A DNA stretch of 5,403 bases. Origin: Clostridium sp. (GTDB lineage: Bacteria > Bacillota_A > Clostridia > Lachnospirales > Lachnospiraceae). The stretch is taken from NCBI GenBank assembly GCA_023666975.1, contig JAMPAW010000210.1, positions 1-5,403 on the forward strand. The letters are read 5' to 3'. Both the position numbers and the translations under genes were made by a program. Position 1 is the first letter of the stretch, and the number at the start of each line of letters is the position of its first letter. Positions 1 through 5,403 of this stretch are shown here, piece by piece. The notes beneath the pieces are model-generated. The model was not told the DNA's origin, did no database searches, and saw only the letters and a program-made list of their open reading frames with translations.

Positions 1-329
1 CCCATATATAATAACTGCTTATTGACTTCATCATCTCGTTCTCGATTACGCGCTATTTTTTTAACCCAATAATCACTGTTTTTGCTTTTTGCAAGTCGAA
101 TCTTCAAGACGTCCCAATCTTTTCCATGAAAAAATTCACCGTCACAGAATATAGCTATTTTGTCTTTCGTAAAAACTATGTCTGGTTTGCCCGGCAACAT
201 AGCGTAATTCTTCCGATACCGATAACCCTTTGTCCACAATGCATGACGTAAAGCAATCTCTATTTCACTATCTTTGCAACGAATATGCTGCATATTTTTT
301 CTTCGTTGCACTGTAGATAAATTATCCAC
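1..329 (-). CDS. vsr: Vsr-like (very short patch repair family) DNA endonuclease, 3' end cut off by the window edge
   Basis: The reading frame is open from a GTG at 329 to the left edge (109 codons), so the C-terminus is missing. Hand alignment to E. coli Vsr holds along the whole length: RKNMQHI near residue 10 matches SKNMRAI, SEIEIAL matches TAIEKRL, LPGKPDIV matches LPGRPDFV, and YWVKKIARNRERD matches FWLEKIGKNVERD. Catalytic equivalents kept are E24 (E25), D50 (D51, metal binding) and H68 (H69). H64 is replaced by D63. The zinc ligands C66, H71 and C73 are E65, K70 and W72 here, so the usual zinc site is absent. Classical Vsr nicks beside T:G mismatches produced by deamination of 5-methylcytosine; whether this variant does so is inferred. 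GTG is preferred over the ATG at 293 because it has a good ribosome site and keeps the conserved N-terminal motif. It lies downstream of drmC on the same strand, 236 bases away, and is poorer in GC than the drm genes. Confidence 0.88.
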   Translation of the reverse strand, partial: MDNLSTVQRRKNMQHIRCKDSEIEIALRHALWTKGYRYRKNYAMLPGKPDIVFTKDKIAIFCDGEFFHGKDWDVLKIRLAKSKNSDYWVKKIARNRERDDEVNKQLLYM

Positions 330-335
330 TTGTAA

Positions 336-343
336 TCACCCCT
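336..343 (-). promoter_or_regulatory. Ribosome binding site deciding the GTG start of the Vsr-like gene
   Basis: On the minus strand the sequence reads AGGGGTGA, ending 6 bases before the GTG at 329 (the AGGGG part is 9 bases away). The next in-frame ATG, at 293, has only a weak purine run before it. This site therefore supports a GTG start. Confidence 0.7.
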
Positions 344-377
344 GAAAAATAACGTCATTATGATATTCAATAAAATT

Positions 378-411
378 AGCACTAGGGCGGATATACCAAT
401 TTGTAAGTGCT
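378..411. repeat. Inverted repeat AGCACT...AGTGCT in the drmC-vsr gap
   Basis: Two perfect 6-base arms (378-383 and 406-411) flank a 22-base spacer. On the minus strand the right-hand arm is followed by a T-rich stretch (AATTTTATT), so it could act as a weak terminator after drmC. It could equally be an operator dyad upstream of the Vsr-like gene, or chance. The arms are short and the loop long, so no function is assigned. Confidence 0.25.
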
Positions 412-523
412 TATGCAAAATCAGACAAATTGCAGTCTATCAACATAGCTCGGACTGTTTTTGATATAAGTATTGTTCTGTGCATTATATTTTATATCCT
501 CTGTTGAATTTATGCGCTGTTTA

Positions 524-545
524 TTTATGGCACATCAACCATAAA
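524..545. repeat. Short hairpin just downstream of drmC
   Basis: TTTATGG at 524-530 and CCATAAA at 539-545 form a perfect 7-base stem with an 8-base loop, starting about 20 bases after the drmC stop codon. Position suits an RNA 3'-end structure for the drm transcript. The stem is AT-rich and no T-run follows on the minus strand, so it is not a canonical intrinsic terminator. Confidence 0.3.
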
Positions 546-565
546 ATACGAATTATGTGTCAACT

Positions 566-1234
566 CTATATCTCCACAAAAACCTTCTTAAAAATTAATT
601 GTGTAAATATATCCTCCACCTGTTTTGCTATCGCCTTGGATTCTATGACCGCACCCAGTTCAATGTTCCCCTGCTGTCCATGATAAGAAAGATTGGCTGA
701 AGTTATCAATGTCTGTTCGCCATCCACAGAAATCACCTTTGCATGGAGTGCTGCCATTGCATCTTGAGCTTTTGGATAGTTATATATCTTCAGGAATCTC
801 CCTTTGTAACGACACAACTTATCAAAGCTACTTTGACTTTCAATATTGTTCACAAAGAATTTTGTAAAAACACCTTTCTGGCTCTTTGCGATTATAATAT
901 CGACCATATCGCCGAAATACTCAGACAACGAATATCCAGTTATCAAAATACTTTTCTGTGAATCCTCCAGCATATCGGAAACCGTATTCTTGGTAGTCTT
1001 TGCCTTAAAAGAGAATGATGGTGGCGCAGTCAATACAAGCGATGCTTTATCCTTTACCAATGAATCAAGCGCTCCTGACACCAATACATAGATATCATGA
1101 GCCTCCTGATCCGATACCGATGGAAAGTGCTTCTTAATTGCACGGAGTGAATCCGCAGAAAGGTCACCTCCAGCAGCAATGGAATTTTTCATTTCATCCA
1201 ATAAAATATCTAAACTTATATTTCCAGTTGACAT
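566..1234 (-). CDS. drmC: DISARM protein DrmC, phospholipase-D-like with one HKD motif
   Basis: This 222-residue protein has an N-terminal helical part (about 1-65) and a phospholipase D fold (about 66-220). The catalytic HKD motif is clear near the C-terminus: H164, K166 and D171, followed by the usual S179/N181 (SANLS) and E192. With only one HKD motif, an active enzyme would need to dimerise, as in bacterial PLD-family nucleases such as Nuc and BfiI. No signal peptide or membrane segment is seen, so it is expected in the cytoplasm. Length and place directly after drmB match DrmC of DISARM. In published work on DISARM, DrmC is a core gene by co-occurrence, but its biochemical role is less clear than those of DrmA and DrmB; nuclease activity here is an inference. 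The ATG at 1234 lies inside the end of drmB (19-base overlap), so translation is probably coupled. I see no convincing terminator after the stop codon. Confidence 0.9.
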   Translation of the reverse strand: MSTGNISLDILLDEMKNSIAAGGDLSADSLRAIKKHFPSVSDQEAHDIYVLVSGALDSLVKDKASLVLTAPPSFSFKAKTTKNTVSDMLEDSQKSILITGYSLSEYFGDMVDIIIAKSQKGVFTKFFVNNIESQSSFDKLCRYKGRFLKIYNYPKAQDAMAALHAKVISVDGEQTLITSANLSYHGQQGNIELGAVIESKAIAKQVEDIFTQLIFKKVFVEI

Positions 1235-2967
1235 AGTTCTGATACCAACTCCTTAAAATAAGCTTCGTTCTCTCTTCCCGCAATAGGAACGACTAAACCT
1301 CTATCCAGCATACGGTTACCGTTCTCGCAGGCTGTTTCTGAAATCATACAGCAGGAATGGCAAGCTGCTCCGTTTGAATTATTGCCGGCAGGCATATTGT
1401 TCATGCACTCCGGGTCATTCGTACAAAGCAACGCCTCTTGGAATGCATCCTGCATAAGCATTCTCATCCTGCTCATTGTTCCAAGTTCAACCAGCCCTCC
1501 CAAAGAACCTTCTTTGTCCGCGCTTCCCGTGTAAAGAAGAATCCCTGACATCTTTTCCCCAAAATATATCCTCTCCCTGATTGCCGAAGAAGAATAACCA
1601 GATGACATTGACATCTGTTTTATAAGAAGATGCGAGAATGTATGCATCAATACATAGACGGCATTCCTCAGCACCGTGACCTTCCAGTCTTTTGCCTCAC
1701 AAAATTCCTTATAACACTCCTCATATTTTTTAGAAAGCTTCTTTACAGAACGGTCAACCCATTTATCTAATGTCTCCCTATTAAATTCGATAAAGATACC
1801 TTCCCCATGTATTTCCGCTGCCGGAAGCCAGCGTTCCGACTTGTTCTTGTTCAGCAGAACAATATTTGCCTGGTCATCAGCGTCTGCATCAGGATCAGGA
1901 GCATCCACCCTCGTAAAGCCCACCAAAACTCTTACTTCCCGCAACCGTGTAATACGGATTACGCGGCCAAAATATTTCTTCAGATAAGAAGGCATATCGT
2001 CTTCCTCTGCCTTAAAGTGTTTCTTATTAGACGCGTAAGCAGGATCATTATGGTGCGTAATGGCATCATACTCCATCTGCTTGATTTCCTTGAATTCAGT
2101 GATGTTATCCATCCTCCGCCCCAAAGCCTCATCAAACTCTGCACGGGTATATGCCGAAAAATACTTCTCGTAAATCTTTGTGACGCCCTCTTCTCCAAAC
2201 ATATCCTTCGTTTCCTCGATGAGTTTGAAATGCTCATCAATAAGATTGTAAAGCGGATTTATCCACGGCGGTATGGAGATTGCACTGCGGCTTACAGCAA
2301 AGTAAACATTGGATGCACCTCTCTGTGAAGGAATTATCGGTTTGGGACATTTCTTATTCTTGGTATTCGGTCTAAACGCATGATGCCCGGTACAAATTAA
2401 GTCCTCAAAGTTTTCTTTCTGAGTAGCGCCGCTCATGCTACGCTTTGCTCCGCAAGAACACTCCACAAACATATCCGCCAAGGTAGATGTGTTACCTGTG
2501 GAGTACATCTTCATTTTACCAGGGCAATTTGTATTCCCGCGATGCACCCACCACTTCCAAGGGAAGTCATCCATATGTCCGTTTTCGCAGATCGTTATAA
2601 AACGGGCTGGATATGCAGGCTTATGGCAATCAGGACAGGTAACTCCATACTTCAAATATTTTTCTACATCAAAATTCTCACGCGCATCAAACAAACGTCC
2701 GCACTTAAGATTCGAGCAAACGTGGGTATATGGAAAAGTCACAACAGGTATATCTCCCATATAGGATGTCCGTGGCATATAGAAACAGTCCACTCCAAGA
2801 TAAGATGCCAACCGTCCATCTATAATTTTCTTCCCCTTTTCAGCCCAGTAATTCGTATCCAATACCGTTACTGAGTCTTTTACGGCATCAACAATGGAAC
2901 CTGGACCGAAAGTTGTAATTATCTGGTTAGGTCTCAGTTCACCTAACTTATTGTTATTAAATGCCAT
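1216..2967 (-). CDS. drmB: DISARM protein DrmB, DUF1998-containing zinc-binding protein
   Basis: This complete 583-residue protein matches the DrmB family in motif order and length. It opens with LRPNQIITTFGPGSIVD (11-27), a family hallmark. A zinc-finger-like region follows: C84/C89 with C111/C114 (CPDC). Next come ICENGHMDDFPW (126-137), WVHR (140-143), a cysteine pair C170/C172 (CSCGA), and C192/C207. GASNVYF (217-223) and SAISIPPW (228-235) are also typical. The C-terminal DUF1998 domain shows H442 and H446 (MHTFSH), LLYTGSADKEGSLGGL (477-492) and a cysteine cluster C515, C521, C536, C539, C540, C547. An Asp/Ala-rich stretch at about 355-365 looks like a flexible linker. In studied DISARM systems DrmB pairs with the helicase DrmA to form a DNA-binding complex with no nuclease activity of its own. 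The gene starts 4 bases after drmA ends and overlaps drmC by 19 bases, fitting one co-expressed unit. No catalytic nuclease motif is visible. Confidence 0.94.
   Translation of the reverse strand: MAFNNNKLGELRPNQIITTFGPGSIVDAVKDSVTVLDTNYWAEKGKKIIDGRLASYLGVDCFYMPRTSYMGDIPVVTFPYTHVCSNLKCGRLFDARENFDVEKYLKYGVTCPDCHKPAYPARFITICENGHMDDFPWKWWVHRGNTNCPGKMKMYSTGNTSTLADMFVECSCGAKRSMSGATQKENFEDLICTGHHAFRPNTKNKKCPKPIIPSQRGASNVYFAVSRSAISIPPWINPLYNLIDEHFKLIEETKDMFGEEGVTKIYEKYFSAYTRAEFDEALGRRMDNITEFKEIKQMEYDAITHHNDPAYASNKKHFKAEEDDMPSYLKKYFGRVIRITRLREVRVLVGFTRVDAPDPDADADDQANIVLLNKNKSERWLPAAEIHGEGIFIEFNRETLDKWVDRSVKKLSKKYEECYKEFCEAKDWKVTVLRNAVYVLMHTFSHLLIKQMSMSSGYSSSAIRERIYFGEKMSGILLYTGSADKEGSLGGLVELGTMSRMRMLMQDAFQEALLCTNDPECMNNMPAGNNSNGAACHSCCMISETACENGNRMLDRGLVVPIAGRENEAYFKELVSELCQLEI
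1249..1254 (-). promoter_or_regulatory. Ribosome binding site for drmC, unusually far from the start
   Basis: AAGGAG on the minus strand, within the 3' end of drmB, lies 14 bases before the drmC ATG at 1234. That spacing is longer than the usual 5-10 bases. No in-frame ATG, GTG or TTG lies between, so the ATG remains the best start, perhaps helped by ribosomes finishing drmB. Confidence 0.5.
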
Positions 2968-2971
2968 AAAA

Positions 2972-5403
2972 TCAGCCCTCCGTATAATAATACATATTTG
3001 CAGCGTTCTCGACTTCTCGCATTGAGTTCAAGGTCGCTTTTTCCGAATCCGTACAGTTTTCGCTATAGTAGTTCATCAAACGATTATATCTATCCGTAGT
3101 AAAAACATAATACCGAAGAGACTTCTGATTATGTGACAACATCTTCCACCAGTCTATAAACTGATCGATTTCATTGTCTGCATCTTCCCGCACAGCAGGC
3201 TTAATGATATTCAGCCTATCGAGGATGACCGCTTTGATTTCCTTTATCTGGTCATCAGATAACGCATCAATATTTGCCGCCGCATCATTAGTCGCAAACT
3301 CCGGGTACTTTAGTCTGATAGCTGAAATTACCAAAGCATGAAGTACCCTGTCCCTTGCCCTTGCGGAGAAAGGTGTCGCTGTTGTTCCCTCAACAAAGCG
3401 ATAAAGCTGAGAATGATATCCCGTGAAATTCTCATAATGGGACAAATCTCGCGGACGATACGGATTGTATATAGTCACTACTAGGCCTGGAAACGCTCGT
3501 CCGATTCGGCTCGTTGCCTGAATATATTCAGAATTCTGTTTCGGCTGTCCTGTCACAACCATAAGCCCAAGGCGGTCAACATCCATACCCACAGCAATCA
3601 TGTTGGTAGCGACTGCGGTATCGAGACAATTATTCTCCCCATATGACGTTTCAAGCTGCTTCAGTTTTTCCGGTATCTTAAACGATGTCATACGGGAAGT
3701 AATCTCAATATTCCGTATCCTGTCCAGATAACGCGGATGCTCATATCCATACTTCTTGGTCAACCGCCACATCCTTTTAGGAATGTCATCCTGTAAAAGA
3801 CGAACTGCTCCGCCAAGTTCTCGAATACTGTTGTAATAACCCACAAGCGTGTAATAGGGATCAATGATATCCTTAAACTCGTCCTGCTTTGAAAGTTCAA
3901 ATGCCGTCTGAAGAATCACCGCATATGTCCGCAGCAATGTGGTTTTTACAGATTGCCCCGGAGCACAGACACCGACATATTTGCGGAAAGGATCCGTTTC
4001 AACCGGAATTTCCTTTATAAAGAAACTGTCGCCAATTTCAAAGCCATTAGGTGGGAACTGAGTTGTCTCTTTCCTTGCATACAGACATTTGGTCTGCTCC
4101 GGCGCATTTTTGATCGTTGCTGTGGATACCACATATTTCGGTTTTATCTTCTTATTGCCATCCTCATAACTACACAAATCTTCTATAATAGTTTCGTATG
4201 CCCCATAAATCGTTCCAAGCGGTCCGGTGATAAGGTGCAGCTCATCCTGAATGATTAGTTCCGGCGGAAGAAATGGCTTTACGGAAGTTGTCTCTGCCGC
4301 CGGAAGATTACCTGATTTTCTATGGCTGTTTTCATGCGAATCGCCAATGGCAACATAACCATGCCTGCTGCAATATCTGTCAACGCGTCCAAAAATTGCA
4401 TTCGTCTTTGGATCCCAAGGGAGTTTTGCAAACTTATCAACCGTAGACAAAATAATTGTCGGACACTTTGAATAAATCTGTTCATCAACTAAATATACAG
4501 GTATCTGCATCTTATTCGGACCGTATTTATAGAAAATGCAGTCACGATCGCCGCAGTATATGTCAACAGATTTCTTCTCTGTATCAATATAGAATTCATT
4601 CTCTGTAAGTGGTTTTCCACAGAACGGACAGGTAAGAAGCTGCTTATAAATCAGGTTTCTCTGCTTTTTCGCTTCATAGGGCTTCTCCGAGTTTTCCTTG
4701 AGGTCATCAAACTTGTTCGGTGTAACTCCGCCTCCAACCCAGAAGCCAATACTGATAGGCTCTGTCCCAAACTTTGGGAACTCCTTCTGACGTATCATTT
4801 CTGCCGCCACAACCATCTTTGTAATACGATCTCTCTGCTGGGTTGTGAGCAGGCGAAGCGTGTAACGGAGTATCGCTGTTACTCCGCCGTCACGATTAAA
4901 CTGATCGTCTGCCTTATTCAGACGACGATTCGAAATCGCAAATGCCATAAGTCCAAGATAAGCCTCCGTCTTACCACCGCCTGTTGGAAAATAGAGCAGA
5001 TCTACTATTTGCCTGTCTCTATGCTCTGGATAGGCGATTCCTGACAAATTCATCAAGATAAACGCTATCTGGAACGGTCTCCAGCCGAAATCATTATCCG
5101 GGTTTTTAGGATCTACAAAATCACCAAAGTTACAAATAATATCACTGCCATCCTTCTTGGAATAGTTCATAATGTTCCTCTGAAGAAGCATTACCCTATT
5201 CATAAAGCAGAATGACTCAAATGCATCATCATTATCAATCAGCAGGGCAATTCCCTCCCGAATCCTTCGCAGAGCGGAATCACATTCCTCAATAATTTTA
5301 TTGCCAACCTCAGAGGCAAATTCAACCTCCGTCATTTTCCGATCATTGCGCAATTTCTCAGAAATCCACCGTTCATATGTATCAGCTAATACATTTAACT
5401 TGA
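2972..5403 (-). CDS. drmA: DISARM protein DrmA, SF2 helicase, 5' end beyond the window edge
   Basis: The frame is open from the right edge to a TGA at 2972-2974, giving 809 residues of a longer protein. A TTG at 5353 and an ATG at 5335 are in frame but are unlikely starts, because the frame continues upstream without a stop and family members are longer at the N-terminus. Helicase motifs in order are WRPFQ, Q-motif-like (about 5069-5083); Walker A PTGGGKTE (4964-4987); TLRLLTTQQRDR (4826-4861); a DEAH-type box DELH (4235-4246); STAT, motif III (4115-4126); ATNMIAVGMDVDRLG, motif V (3566-3610); and QATSRIGRA, motif VI (3494-3520). DISARM-specific stretches include STVDKFAKL (4421-4447), GVCAPGQSVKT (3941-3973), GYYNSIRELGG (3809-3841), TPFSARARDR (3347-3376) and NSMREVE near the C-terminus (3008-3028). 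A four-cysteine insert (4538-4630) may bind zinc. DrmA is the ATP-dependent motor of DISARM and acts with DrmB on incoming DNA. A related YprA-family system such as ARMADA is the main alternative, but the motif set favours DrmA. Confidence 0.93.
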   Translation of the reverse strand, partial: KLNVLADTYERWISEKLRNDRKMTEVEFASEVGNKIIEECDSALRRIREGIALLIDNDDAFESFCFMNRVMLLQRNIMNYSKKDGSDIICNFGDFVDPKNPDNDFGWRPFQIAFILMNLSGIAYPEHRDRQIVDLLYFPTGGGKTEAYLGLMAFAISNRRLNKADDQFNRDGGVTAILRYTLRLLTTQQRDRITKMVVAAEMIRQKEFPKFGTEPISIGFWVGGGVTPNKFDDLKENSEKPYEAKKQRNLIYKQLLTCPFCGKPLTENEFYIDTEKKSVDIYCGDRDCIFYKYGPNKMQIPVYLVDEQIYSKCPTIILSTVDKFAKLPWDPKTNAIFGRVDRYCSRHGYVAIGDSHENSHRKSGNLPAAETTSVKPFLPPELIIQDELHLITGPLGTIYGAYETIIEDLCSYEDGNKKIKPKYVVSTATIKNAPEQTKCLYARKETTQFPPNGFEIGDSFFIKEIPVETDPFRKYVGVCAPGQSVKTTLLRTYAVILQTAFELSKQDEFKDIIDPYYTLVGYYNSIRELGGAVRLLQDDIPKRMWRLTKKYGYEHPRYLDRIRNIEITSRMTSFKIPEKLKQLETSYGENNCLDTAVATNMIAVGMDVDRLGLMVVTGQPKQNSEYIQATSRIGRAFPGLVVTIYNPYRPRDLSHYENFTGYHSQLYRFVEGTTATPFSARARDRVLHALVISAIRLKYPEFATNDAAANIDALSDDQIKEIKAVILDRLNIIKPAVREDADNEIDQFIDWWKMLSHNQKSLRYYVFTTDRYNRLMNYYSENCTDSEKATLNSMREVENAANMYYYTEG
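2976..2981 (-). promoter_or_regulatory. Ribosome binding site for drmB inside the end of drmA
   Basis: GGAGGG on the minus strand ends 8 bases before the drmB ATG at 2967. It sits within the last codons of drmA, so translation of the two genes is probably coupled. Confidence 0.75.

Larger units (their letters stand above)
330..565. other. AT-rich gap between drmC and the Vsr-like gene, no supported gene
   Basis: This 236-base stretch is about one third GC in the lines counted by hand. I see no coding region with a credible start and family resemblance. It contains two inverted repeats, described separately, and a good ribosome site at its left end. Promoter-like elements on the minus strand are fragmentary: TATAAT at 484-489 without a matching -35 box, CATAAT about 27 bases before the GTG without a good -35 box, and TTGACA at 558-563 without a -10 box. 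The gap is long enough to hold a promoter for the Vsr-like gene, but the bases do not show which one, and read-through from drmC remains possible. Confidence 0.6.

Noticed and set aside
433..462. CAGTC...GACTG followed by TTTTT, a plus-strand terminator
   Set aside because: The stem is only 5 bases with a 15-base loop, and no plus-strand gene precedes it.
558..563. TTGACA on the minus strand as a -35 box
   Set aside because: No -10-like hexamer lies 16-18 bases downstream, so it is probably a chance match just after the drmC stop codon.
330..565. CRISPR array, tRNA or attachment site in the gap
   Set aside because: No spaced direct repeats, cloverleaf-like sequence or duplicated tRNA end can be seen.
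480..683. Small plus-strand open frame across the drmC 3' end
   Set aside because: More than half lies antisense to drmC. There is no ribosome site and the product looks like translated non-coding sequence.
566..1234. drmC as a true phospholipase or cardiolipin synthase
   Set aside because: Those enzymes usually have two HKD motifs, often with membrane segments. This protein has one HKD, no membrane segment, and sits in a DISARM unit.
1807..2328. 173-codon open frame on the plus strand
   Set aside because: It lies wholly opposite drmB, which has strong family motifs throughout. The plus-strand product resembles nothing I know and has no good ribosome site.
2435..2874. Two overlapping plus-strand open frames (109 and 110 codons)
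   Set aside because: Both run antisense to the conserved zinc-finger part of drmB and overlap each other; they are shadows of the real gene.
5351..5353. TTG as the start of drmA
   Set aside because: The same frame stays open to the window edge, no clear ribosome site precedes it at proper spacing, and DrmA proteins extend further at the N-terminus.

Overview
The window is the core of a DISARM-type anti-phage defence locus, read entirely from the minus strand, followed by a Vsr-like endonuclease gene. Both ends of the window cut through genes. From right to left (the direction of transcription) it holds: drmA, a large SF2 helicase whose 5' end lies beyond the right edge (2972-5403); drmB, a DUF1998 zinc-rich protein (1216-2967); drmC, a single-HKD phospholipase-D-like protein (566-1234); a 236-base AT-rich gap without a supported gene (330-565); and a gene for a Vsr (very-short-patch-repair) family endonuclease that starts with GTG at 329 and runs off the left edge.

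drmA, drmB and drmC form one tight, probably co-translated unit. Only 4 bases separate drmA from drmB, whose GGAGGG ribosome site lies inside the end of drmA, and drmB and drmC overlap by 19 bases. DrmA and DrmB are known to form a DNA-binding helicase complex in DISARM, and DrmC is the third core member. A complete DISARM locus also carries a DNA methyltransferase (drmMI or drmMII) and a class-specific gene (drmD or drmE). None is in this window; they would be expected beyond one of the edges.

The Vsr-like gene is the most interesting neighbour. Classical Vsr nicks DNA beside T:G mismatches made when 5-methylcytosine deaminates, so it usually travels with a cytosine-5 methyltransferase. That fits a class 2 DISARM, whose DrmMII is a cytosine-5 methylase. 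However, this protein has lost the classical zinc ligands and one active-site histidine, so another nuclease role is also possible.

The organism is most likely a Firmicute, perhaps a gut clostridium: strong GGAGG-type ribosome sites, GTG used as a start, and a moderate to low GC content. Hand counts of sample lines give about 45-50% GC in drmA/drmB but about 32-35% in the gap and the Vsr gene, suggesting an island put together from parts. No tRNA, rRNA, CRISPR array, insertion sequence or convincing attachment site is visible.
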